NCBI GenBank assembly: GCA_946887025.1
Contig: CAMPJY010000035.1
Span: forward strand, 1 to 18,999
Direction: 5' to 3'
DNA length: 18,999 nt
Origin: an uncultured Salinimicrobium sp.
GTDB lineage: Bacteria > Bacteroidota > Bacteroidia > Flavobacteriales > Flavobacteriaceae
Of the stretch, positions 5,849-12,987 are shown in pieces. How positions within the stretch are numbered: the stretch's first letter is position 1; every line of letters starts with the position of its first letter. Under the pieces are notes generated by a model. That model saw only the letters and a list, made by a program, of their open reading frames with translations. It was not told where the DNA came from and did no database searches. A program made the position numbers and the translations under genes.

Positions 5849-8326
5849 ATGGAACATGAAAGCGACCATATCTCAGACGTAGGCTCCACCTTCGATTTTA
5901 AGGGCTTTATTTTAAAGGTTTTCAGTTACTGGCAGCTGATCCTGATTTCGATTGCTATAAGTTTAGGGGTCGCTTATTACAATAACGTACGGAAACTGCC
6001 GGTTTACCAGCTGGGGAACATGATCTCCATCAAGGACGACCAGAATCCTTTTTTTACCAGCAATACCAGTCTCACCTTTAACTGGGGAGGGACTTCGGAC
6101 AAAGTAAATACCGCCATCACGATATTGAAATCCCGTTCCCACAACGAGGAGGTGGTGGAAAGGCTTCAGTTTTATATCAATTATCATCAGGACGGGGAAT
6201 ACCAGCGGGTGAATGCTTACGGGTTTACTCCCTTCGAACTGGTGGCCGATACCGCTGTTTTCCAGGCGGTCGGGCGAACCTTTACAGTCCGATTTAAAGA
6301 TAAAGAAACCTTCAGCCTGTCCTCCAATTTTTCAGGGGGAGAGGTAGGGACTTATAATTATACCACCAAGGAACGTGGTTCAGTGACCGTTCCGTCCCAG
6401 GAATTCAGTAAGGAATACAAACTGAATGAACATATTCAGCTGCCCTTCTTCAGCGGCACGTTTAAACCGACCAAAAATGAACCGATCATCGATAAACCTT
6501 ATTACATTAGTTTTGGTCATTTCGATGGTACGGTGGGGCGTTTCCGTGGAATTGCAGTAAATAGTCAGGCGCAGGGGTCCTCTGTGCTGCTACTGTCCCT
6601 CACCGGTGGTAATAAGGCGGAAATTGTGGATTACCTCAATGGAACTGTGCGGGTGCTAAGCGAGAACATGCTGGAGCGGAAAAACCTATTCGCCACCAAG
6701 ACCATTGCTTTTATCGATTCAAGCCTTGCGGTTAAATCCAGGGAACTCAGGAGCGTGGAGGATGAATTGAATGATTTCCGGAACTCCAACGAGATCATCA
6801 ATATTTCGGCTGAAACGAGTCAGCTTTCCAGTAAGCTTACCGAATTCGATGTGCGGAAGGAAGGCATCCAGAGACAGCTGGATTATTTCGGAATACTGGA
6901 AGATTACCTACGGACCCGTACTGACTATTCCAATGTACCGGCCCCTTCTGTGGCGGGTATCAATGAAGGAAGTATCGTTAGTGGTATAGGCCGTATCGTA
7001 AGTCTTGCAGAGGAGCGCAAGAAATATGAATATACCCTGCAGGAAAGTTCCCCAATATTTGATGACCTGGACCGACAGATCAACGCCGTGAAAGCAGTCC
7101 TGATGGAAAACATGAGTTCTTCCCAGCAGCTGTTGCGAAATGAACTCAAGGATATCAACAGGGAAATTGCCATTGCGGAATCAGAGATACGCAAACTTCC
7201 GCAGGAGGAGCAGGACCTTTTGAAGATACAGAGAAAATATTCCCTTAGCGAAAAAACATACAGTCTATTTCTTGAAAAACGCAGTGAAGCCGGCCTGATA
7301 AAAGCAGCCAACGTAAGTGATGTGATGGTTATAGATACTGCCAAAGATACCGGAGGCGGGCAGATTGGACCTAATACGCAGCTTAATTATGTGATGGCGC
7401 TGATGGTAGGTGGAATGATTCCACTGACTTTCGTGTTCCTCCTGGTATTTATGAATTCCAATGTACACAACGCACAGGAAGTGAGTCGGCTTTCGCCCAT
7501 CCCCATCCTCGGGCTTATTGGCCGAAGTCGTGTGGGTAATAACCTGGCGGTGTTTTCCAAACCTAAATCTGCCATTGCAGAAGGTTTCAGGGGACTCCGG
7601 TCCAGTTTGCAGTTCATGTACAGAAAACAGGGCGTTACGGGATCAAAAACCGTGTTGGTGACTTCCTCGGTATCGGGAGAAGGGAAAACTTTCTGCGCCA
7701 TGAACCTCGCGACAGTTTTCGCCATGAGTGAAAAGAGAACCGTACTGGTAGGGGCCGATTTACGTAAGCCAAAGATCTTCGATGATTTCAATATTAACAA
7801 CGAACTGGGGATCTCGAATTATCTGATCGGACATCAGACCATGGAAGAGATCATCCAGCCCAGTATGGTGCCTTACCTCGACGTAATTACTGCCGGGCCT
7901 ATTCCACCGAATCCTTCAGAATTGATGATGAACGAGAATATGGAGGTGCTCATGGAGGAACTGAAAAACCGTTACGACTATATTGTACTCGATACCCCTC
8001 CGGTAGGGGTGGTGGCTGATGCGCTTAACCTGATGAAATATGCCGATGCCACGCTTTATCTTATCCGCCAGGATTACACCAAACGCGGGATGCTGGAGGT
8101 GATCAACGAGAAGTATAATAAGGGAGAAGTGAAGAACATCAGTTTTGTATTAAACCACTTCCTGCACCGCGCCAAGTATGGATACGGCTATGGCTACGGT
8201 TATGGTTACGGCTACGGCTATGCCTATGGAAGGTACGGCGCCGGCTACAACGAACACACCCCTGTTCAGGGATTCACACGGGGCATTAAAAAGAAGTGGA
8301 GGGAGTTCATGAGGAATTTCAGTTAA
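5849..8326 (+). CDS. Wzc-type polysaccharide copolymerase and tyrosine autokinase
   Basis: This is an inner-membrane protein that controls chain length and export of capsule or exopolysaccharide through cycles of tyrosine autophosphorylation, docking with the OPX lipoprotein encoded upstream. The 825 residues have a Wzz-type N-terminal domain with a first membrane helix at about 28-44. A long periplasmic region follows with a helical coiled-coil part (about 290-500), then a second membrane helix (about 512-535). The cytoplasmic BY-kinase domain has Walker A SVSGEGKT (about 607-614), Walker A' VGADLRKP (about 634-641) and Walker B YIVLDTPP (about 711-718). The tail (about 776-800) is a tyrosine cluster with 11 tyrosines in 24 residues, mostly alternating with glycine, then a basic end. 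Tail tyrosines are the autophosphorylation sites in this family. All kinase motifs look intact. Confidence 0.94.
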   Translation: MEHESDHISDVGSTFDFKGFILKVFSYWQLILISIAISLGVAYYNNVRKLPVYQLGNMISIKDDQNPFFTSNTSLTFNWGGTSDKVNTAITILKSRSHNEEVVERLQFYINYHQDGEYQRVNAYGFTPFELVADTAVFQAVGRTFTVRFKDKETFSLSSNFSGGEVGTYNYTTKERGSVTVPSQEFSKEYKLNEHIQLPFFSGTFKPTKNEPIIDKPYYISFGHFDGTVGRFRGIAVNSQAQGSSVLLLSLTGGNKAEIVDYLNGTVRVLSENMLERKNLFATKTIAFIDSSLAVKSRELRSVEDELNDFRNSNEIINISAETSQLSSKLTEFDVRKEGIQRQLDYFGILEDYLRTRTDYSNVPAPSVAGINEGSIVSGIGRIVSLAEERKKYEYTLQESSPIFDDLDRQINAVKAVLMENMSSSQQLLRNELKDINREIAIAESEIRKLPQEEQDLLKIQRKYSLSEKTYSLFLEKRSEAGLIKAANVSDVMVIDTAKDTGGGQIGPNTQLNYVMALMVGGMIPLTFVFLLVFMNSNVHNAQEVSRLSPIPILGLIGRSRVGNNLAVFSKPKSAIAEGFRGLRSSLQFMYRKQGVTGSKTVLVTSSVSGEGKTFCAMNLATVFAMSEKRTVLVGADLRKPKIFDDFNINNELGISNYLIGHQTMEEIIQPSMVPYLDVITAGPIPPNPSELMMNENMEVLMEELKNRYDYIVLDTPPVGVVADALNLMKYADATLYLIRQDYTKRGMLEVINEKYNKGEVKNISFVLNHFLHRAKYGYGYGYGYGYGYGYAYGRYGAGYNEHTPVQGFTRGIKKKWREFMRNFS

Positions 8327-8373
8327 TCCGGTTCAAAATTAACATGCTTCCTCTGGAAATTTAGGATATAAAG

Positions 8374-8405
8374 TTGATCTGTAATGGGTGGTTTTTATAA
8401 TTTTG
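8374..8405 (+). promoter_or_regulatory. Promoter candidate immediately before the 65-residue ORF
   Basis: TTG (8374-8376), a 21-base spacer and TAATTTTG (8398-8405) fit the Bacteroidota promoter consensus, with a slightly long spacer. The ATG at 8410 begins only four bases after the -7 box, where transcription itself should start, so the message would be leaderless or nearly so. Confidence 0.5.
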
Positions 8406-8409
8406 CCGC

Positions 8410-8607
8410 ATGACCAAAATCTATTATCAGATCCTCCACCTCCCCCTGGAAGACAATGGATTATATCCTGATCCTTCTTTTGAATTTTACTTTCGGCCTT
8501 GGGTGAACTTATCAGTCGAAATCGAAGGTAACTCCAGTATGGTACAAATACCCCATTATTTTCTGAGCCCTGATGAGGTGGATTATTACTACGCCCATCA
8601 GTGTTAG
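8410..8607 (+). CDS. Hypothetical 65-residue aromatic-rich protein
   Basis: I do not recognise this protein. The frame encodes 65 residues rich in tyrosine and phenylalanine (IYYQILHL, FEFYFRPW, VDYYYAH), acidic overall, with no signal peptide or membrane helix, ending in cysteine. A promoter-like pair of boxes lies directly upstream, which supports a real gene. Against it, the frame is short, and its stop codon is only one base from the stop codon of the convergent amidotransferase gene, so the transcripts would overlap. It follows the kinase gene after 83 bases and might be a small accessory of the polysaccharide system, but nothing in the sequence proves this. A conserved-family search would settle whether it is real. 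Confidence 0.45.
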   Translation: MTKIYYQILHLPLEDNGLYPDPSFEFYFRPWVNLSVEIEGNSSMVQIPHYFLSPDEVDYYYAHQC

Positions 8608-8608
8608 C

Positions 8609-10342
8609 TTAATCTGGCTTCTCAGGGAGTAGCAATACGAGATTTACCCACTGCCAGATATGAAAACTGCTTTCATTGTCGCCTGCCAGGTAAGAATCCC
8701 ATTCCTTTTGCAGCTCTTCTATTTTGAACCATTCACTGGCTTCAGAGGCTTTCAGGCGCTCCAGGTTTGACTGAACAAATTTTCTGAGTTCATTTCCCAT
8801 CCATTCCCTTTGCGGGGTTTGCAGGGCTCTTTTTGGAGCATGGGAAATTGCCTCGGGAAGCAATGGCTTTACAAGCTCCCGAAGCAGGTATTTTTGGGTG
8901 GCTTTGCAAATCTTAAAGCTTTCCCGTTGGGCAAAAGCAAATTCGACCAGCCGGTAATCCAGAAAAGGTTCCCGCAGTTCAGTGCCCCATGCCATGGAAA
9001 TCCTGTCATTGAATCGAAGGGCGCGAGAAATTTTTGTGTAGAACAGGTCCCGGTATTGCAGATTTTGCAGGTCGTTATCAAAGGGAGCAGGATAAGTGGG
9101 TTTCTCGGCAAGATCCGCGAATTCAGGGGAAAGCGCATTTGACCTGAAAGGATTTGTTTTTCCGGTACCCTGGATGTTTAATGTGAAATTTCCGGCTTCA
9201 GTTTTCGACAGATAATAATCATATCCGGCCCATTGCTCATCCATTCCCTGCCCATCCAGAAGGACTTTTACCCCATCGCGCCGGGCCTGTTCGAAAATCT
9301 TTGAATAGGCCAGCGTTGGAATACCTCCATAAGGTTCGTCCTGGTGCGCTGCGATTTTGGTTGCCAAAGTGGGAACTTCTGCTGATTTCAGCTGCACTTT
9401 GGAAAGCGGATTCTCAGTAAGGGAAATCATCTTTTCGACCCAGGCTAACTCGTCATAGCGTTCATCCCCTGTATAGAAAGTATAGGCTTTGATATCCTCA
9501 GGACCTTCAATCTTATTGACCAGGGCAAGCAGTAAGGAACTATCCACTCCGCCACTGATGTTGAAACCCACGGGTACATCGGCACGAAATCTTAAAGACA
9601 CACTGTCCTGCAACAACTCCAGGTATTTTTCCTTTGCTTCTTCAAAACTAAGATCGGCGCGGATCTCTTTTACTCGGCTTACAAAATCATACCAGGCTTC
9701 AATGTTTATTTTCCCGGCCTTATACTCCAGAAGATGCCCCCCCGGGAGTTGATGTACCTGCTCAAAAAAAGTCTCGTCAGGCGCGCCATAGGAGCCATAG
9801 GTGAAATAATTTGCCCACACCTTTTTGTTGGGGCGGTCCCTTTTCAACACGGCCTGCAGAGCTTTGATCTCACTGCTGAAATAGAAAGATCCATCATCTG
9901 TAGAATAATGAAAAGGCTTCACCCCAAAGCGGTCGCGGGCTGCAAAAAGCTGTTTTTCTTCTAAATCCCAGATAGCGAAGGCAAACATTCCATTGAAATG
10001 TTGAAGGCAGTCTTTCCCCCACACGATAAAAGATGCCAGGAGCACCTCGGTATCCGAAACTGTTTTAAAGGGATATTTCCCCTTCAGCTCTTCCCGGAGT
10101 TCTTTGTAATTGTAGATTTCTCCGTTAAAGGTCAGGGCATATCTCCCATTGATATCCATAAAAGGTTCGTTGGCTTCCGCTGAGAGGTCTATGATGGAAA
10201 GTCGATTATGACCAATGGCCGCAAAACCTTGGTCAATAAAAGTTCCTGTGTGGTCGGGCCCCCGGTGCTCCTGCTTTTTGAGCATGACTTTCAGTTTCTC
10301 CGCAACCGGTGCCTGGGAAATAATACCAGCAATGCCACACAT
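8609..10342 (-). CDS. asnB: Asparagine synthase (glutamine-hydrolysing)-like amidotransferase
   Basis: This two-domain enzyme takes ammonia from glutamine and transfers it to an AMP-activated carboxylate; the classical product is asparagine. In the 577 residues the N-terminal class II glutaminase domain (1-about 200) has the nucleophile C2 (MCGIAGI), HRGPD (26-30), GHNRLSIIDLS (44-54) and FNGEIYNY (72-79). The synthetase domain has the ATP PP-loop SGGVDSS (263-269) and a later LDGQGMDEQWAGY (362-374), where many AsnB proteins read SGEGADELFGGY. Its start overlaps the stop of the cytidylyltransferase gene (TGATG), so the two are cotranscribed and probably translationally coupled. That pairing, beside export genes, suggests it may amidate a sugar acid or another glycan intermediate (as proposed for WbpS-type proteins) rather than aspartate. 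The symbol reflects family, not proven substrate. Confidence 0.85.
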   Translation of the reverse strand: MCGIAGIISQAPVAEKLKVMLKKQEHRGPDHTGTFIDQGFAAIGHNRLSIIDLSAEANEPFMDINGRYALTFNGEIYNYKELREELKGKYPFKTVSDTEVLLASFIVWGKDCLQHFNGMFAFAIWDLEEKQLFAARDRFGVKPFHYSTDDGSFYFSSEIKALQAVLKRDRPNKKVWANYFTYGSYGAPDETFFEQVHQLPGGHLLEYKAGKINIEAWYDFVSRVKEIRADLSFEEAKEKYLELLQDSVSLRFRADVPVGFNISGGVDSSLLLALVNKIEGPEDIKAYTFYTGDERYDELAWVEKMISLTENPLSKVQLKSAEVPTLATKIAAHQDEPYGGIPTLAYSKIFEQARRDGVKVLLDGQGMDEQWAGYDYYLSKTEAGNFTLNIQGTGKTNPFRSNALSPEFADLAEKPTYPAPFDNDLQNLQYRDLFYTKISRALRFNDRISMAWGTELREPFLDYRLVEFAFAQRESFKICKATQKYLLRELVKPLLPEAISHAPKRALQTPQREWMGNELRKFVQSNLERLKASEASEWFKIEELQKEWDSYLAGDNESSFHIWQWVNLVLLLPEKPD

Positions 10343-11034
10343 CAGCTTCTAGATTTAAGGAGTTGTTCCGCCTTTTTCCAGTCTGACGGCTCATCTATAT
10401 TGACATAGGGCTCCCCCGTAGCATCAATAAATCCCACTTTCTTTCCAAAAAGGGATTTCTGATCCCTGAGGACTTCCGTTTTGGTGAGGTAGACTGCCCC
10501 ATCCCTGTAATAGGCTGTTGGGAGTTCCTGTCTTCGGGTAATTATTTCATCTTCCCCGGTGGCGATCTTCAGGAGTCCGTTCTGTTCCTCAAAAATCCAG
10601 TGAGGGTTGAAGTTTTCAGGCACCTGCCTAACAGATATCAGGGAGTCAAAGCCACCGCTGCTGAATTTTTCAATGGCAGCATCTATCAATCCTTCTTTTC
10701 TAAAAGGACTTGTGGGTTGCAACAAACAGACAGCATCATAAGTTTCACCCTTGGCTTCAAGAAAATCCAGGGCGTGGAGCACTACCTCCAGGCTTCCGGT
10801 AACGTCCTGGGCCAAATGGGAAGGACGAACAAAAGGAACCTCCAGGCCCAGCAATTCGGCTACTTCGATAATTGCGGTATCGTCAGAGCTCAGTATTAAC
10901 CGGGATAACAGTTTCGAATTTCTGCCAGCCCCAAAGGTATACTGAAGAAGGGGCTTGCCGTCGAGGAGCCTGATGTTCTTTCCGGGAATACCTTTGCTGC
11001 CCCCACGGGCGGGGATGAGTCCGAGGATGTTCAA
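10342..11034 (-). CDS. Acylneuraminate (CMP-nonulosonate) cytidylyltransferase family protein
   Basis: This enzyme activates a nine-carbon sugar acid (sialic, legionaminic or related) or a similar sugar with CTP to make the CMP-sugar donor. The 230-residue product has the full length of the family. It carries the nucleotide-binding start IPARGGSKGIPGKN (7-20), LILSSDD (46-52), LLQPTSPFR (104-112), RRQELPTAYYRDGAVYL (167-183) and VNIDEPSDW (211-219), whose acidic residues bind metal. The start codon is TTG at 11032-11034: the family N-terminus begins exactly there and no in-frame ATG lies just upstream. The stop overlaps the amidotransferase start by one base. No neuB/neuC-type synthase is in the window, so the exact sugar is unknown, and KdsB-like or other specificity is not excluded. 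Confidence 0.85.
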   Translation of the reverse strand: MNILGLIPARGGSKGIPGKNIRLLDGKPLLQYTFGAGRNSKLLSRLILSSDDTAIIEVAELLGLEVPFVRPSHLAQDVTGSLEVVLHALDFLEAKGETYDAVCLLQPTSPFRKEGLIDAAIEKFSSGGFDSLISVRQVPENFNPHWIFEEQNGLLKIATGEDEIITRRQELPTAYYRDGAVYLTKTEVLRDQKSLFGKKVGFIDATGEPYVNIDEPSDWKKAEQLLKSRS

Positions 11035-11219
11035 TGTATCATCTTTTTTAGTGAAGTAAAGAAACGAAAAACTTTTCCTTTCCCAATTTCTGTTGCCTGA
11101 TTTCTGGGATTCCTGCCATCAATGTACTTCTGTTTCCTCCTGAGAATATTGAGAGGAAACTACTACAGTTTCTTTTGGTTTTTTCGATTAAGTGGTTGAA
11201 GCATAGAGTGTTTATTAGA

Positions 11220-11239
11220 AGGAATTGTTTTAAATTCCT
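11220..11239. repeat. Small hairpin directly before the DUF2851 start codon
   Basis: AGGAATT (11220-11226) and AATTCCT (11233-11239) pair perfectly around a 6-base loop, and the ATG follows three bases later. In RNA this would sit over the ribosome-binding region and could lower initiation. The stem is AT-rich and modest, so chance is possible. Confidence 0.35.
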
Positions 11240-11242
11240 GTC

Positions 11243-12523
11243 ATGAAAGAAGAGTTCCTGCATTACGTCTGGGAGTATCAGAAATGGGAAGGAAGCTGCC
11301 TTAAAACCTCAGAAGGGAGCGACCTGGCGGTGCTGTCGCCCGGGATGCATAATTTTTCTTCAGGTCCCGACTTTTTCAATTCGCAGCTGGTGATCGGAGA
11401 TCAGAAATGGGCGGGGAATGTGGAAATTCATTTAAATTCTTCTGACTGGTACGTTCATCACCACGAAATCGATAACAACTACGATAACGTGATCCTGCAC
11501 GTGGTATGGAATCACGATGCCGAAGTTTTCAGAAAGAATAATACCCCCATCCCGGTCCTGGAACTTAAATCAGTGGTTTCCAGGGGAGTTATGGCCAATT
11601 ACGAGTACCTGATGAAAGGGCCGCCGGGAAAGTGGATAAATTGTGAAGCGGATTTTCAGGAGTTCGAGGAATTTTACCTTCAGAACTGGCTGGAGCGGTT
11701 ATATTTTGAACGCCTGGAAGAAAAGGCCGGTTTAATAGAAAAATTGCTGAAGGCATCGCAAAATGACTGGGAGGAGGTGCTGTTTAAGCTGCTGGCCCGG
11801 AACTTTGGACTGAACGTGAACGGGGAGGCGTTTTTAAGCGTAGCCAGTTCCATTCCGTTCTCGATGCTGCGCAGGCTGAGCGATAAACAACAGGTGCTGG
11901 AGTCACTTTTTCTGGGGCAGGCGGGATTGCTGGAAAAGAATCTGGAGGAACCTTATTACAAGCAGTTACAGGAAACCTATAAATTTTTAGTTTATAAGCA
12001 TACTTTGCAGAATGTGGGAGTACTGCCGGTTAATTTTTTCAGATTACGACCGGATAACTTTCCCAATATTCGGTTCTCGCAACTGGCGGCGCTATATCAT
12101 AAAAGTCCGGGGCTCTTTTCAGAAGTTATACTAGCGGATAAAAAAGAAAATTTATATACGCTGCTGAAGATTTCGGCGGCTGAATTCTGGGAAACCCATT
12201 ATACCTTTGAAAGGCCACATAGCCGAAGGCTGAAATTCCTTAGCAGGAATTTCATTGATCTGATTATCATAAATAGTCTGGTTCCTCTCAAATTCTGCTA
12301 TGCCAGAACTTTGGGAAAGGATATAAGCGAGAAACTGCTGGAATTGGTGGGATCGATAAAAAGGGAATCTAATGGGGTGGTTAGCAAATTTGAAGAGCTA
12401 CGGCGAAAGGGTTTTGAAACTGCTCTTCAATCGCAGGCGCTATTGCATATGAAGAAGCATTATTGCGATAATCATCAATGTTTGAGATGCAGGTTAGGGG
12501 TGCAGTTGTTGCAGAGGAGTTAG
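11243..12523 (+). CDS. DUF2851 family protein
   Basis: This is a conserved Bacteroidota protein of unknown function; the 426 residues match the family's normal length. Visible features are a conserved N-terminal block with GPDFF (41-45), GNVEIHLNSSDW (58-69), a histidine cluster HHH (72-74) and DNVILHVVWNHD (81-92). A long helical middle follows, and a C-terminal cysteine cluster C-x4-C-x2-C (C408, C413, C416) occurs in HYCDNHQCLRCRLG. The acidic pair D43 and E61 followed by H63 resembles the layout of a PD-(D/E)xK nuclease core, and the cysteines could bind zinc or an iron-sulfur cluster; both are inferences. It has no signal peptide or membrane helix. It is divergent from the cytidylyltransferase gene with a 208-base gap, in which I see only a small hairpin before the ATG. 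Confidence 0.85.
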   Translation: MKEEFLHYVWEYQKWEGSCLKTSEGSDLAVLSPGMHNFSSGPDFFNSQLVIGDQKWAGNVEIHLNSSDWYVHHHEIDNNYDNVILHVVWNHDAEVFRKNNTPIPVLELKSVVSRGVMANYEYLMKGPPGKWINCEADFQEFEEFYLQNWLERLYFERLEEKAGLIEKLLKASQNDWEEVLFKLLARNFGLNVNGEAFLSVASSIPFSMLRRLSDKQQVLESLFLGQAGLLEKNLEEPYYKQLQETYKFLVYKHTLQNVGVLPVNFFRLRPDNFPNIRFSQLAALYHKSPGLFSEVILADKKENLYTLLKISAAEFWETHYTFERPHSRRLKFLSRNFIDLIIINSLVPLKFCYARTLGKDISEKLLELVGSIKRESNGVVSKFEELRRKGFETALQSQALLHMKKHYCDNHQCLRCRLGVQLLQRS

Positions 12524-12530
12524 GGAGGAA

Positions 12531-12580
12531 TTGCCACGAATTCACGAATTCCAAAATTAATTTTCGTGGATTCGTGGCAA
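12531..12580. repeat. Long near-perfect palindrome, REP-like
   Basis: An 18-base arm (12531-12548) pairs with 12563-12580 with a single T-G mismatch pair, around an AT-rich 14-base loop. Within the arm, CACGAATT occurs twice in direct repeat, so the element is a nested repeat. It lies just after the DUF2851 stop. No T-run follows on the plus strand (AAAATAAAATTT), so it is more like a dispersed extragenic palindrome that could stabilise 3' ends than a textbook terminator. I recall similar GCCACGAATTCACGAAT elements in flavobacterial genomes, but cannot check copy number here. Confidence 0.75.
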
Positions 12581-12612
12581 AATAAAATTTCACACCTCAG
12601 ATCAAAAACTAT

Positions 12613-12620
12613 TATATTCG
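12613..12620 (+). promoter_or_regulatory. Possible -7 box before the PspC-domain gene
   Basis: TATATTCG differs from TAnnTTTG at one base and ends four bases before the GTG start. No TTG is seen at the expected -33 distance, so this is a weak call. Confidence 0.3.
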
Positions 12621-12624
12621 TACT

Positions 12625-12855
12625 GTGATTCGAATAGTTACCAGGTTAAGGCATTTTTTCGAGAGGCACGGCTTCTACGTTTCCTCGAGGTTTGGAGACA
12701 AACTGGGAATGAGGGCCAGGAGCGTACGCCTTTTCTTTATCTATCTTTCCTTCGCTACCTTCGGTGCAGGCTTTGCTTTTTATTTGATCCTGGCGTTCCT
12801 CTTGCGATTCAAGGATATGGTCTATACGAAGCGAACTTCAGTTTTTGATTTGTGA
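12625..12855 (+). CDS. PspC-domain small membrane protein
   Basis: This 76-residue protein matches the PspC fold: a short amphipathic N-terminus with a GMRARSVRL stretch (27-35), then a long hydrophobic segment (about 36-62, FFIYLSFATFGAGFAFYLILAFLLRF) that inserts in the cytoplasmic membrane. PspC proteins sense or respond to envelope stress, but small stand-alone Bacteroidota members are mostly uncharacterised, so no pathway is assigned. The start codon is GTG at 12625-12627; the frame has no better ATG upstream and the next internal methionine would cut off the domain. It follows the palindrome and precedes the symporter gene by 132 bases, a gap in which I see no clear promoter. Confidence 0.75.
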   Translation: MIRIVTRLRHFFERHGFYVSSRFGDKLGMRARSVRLFFIYLSFATFGAGFAFYLILAFLLRFKDMVYTKRTSVFDL

Positions 12856-12987
12856 GAAGAGTATAACTTCATCTTCTTCTTAACGTTTAATTTACATTTT
12901 AACTCCTTATAATTTGAATACGTTAAATTTTTTAGCATCTTGCTTCGCCAAATTTAATAATAGCTTATAACGAATAATTCAAAATTT

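Noticed and set aside
6925..7800. Minus-strand frames of about 137-139 codons opposite the tyrosine kinase gene
   Set aside because: These are shadows of a complete Wzc-type gene, with low-complexity serine/leucine-rich translations and no domain signature.
11048..11263. 71-codon minus-strand frame upstream of the cytidylyltransferase
   Set aside because: It overlaps the start of the DUF2851 gene, has no promoter or family resemblance, and lies in a divergent promoter region.
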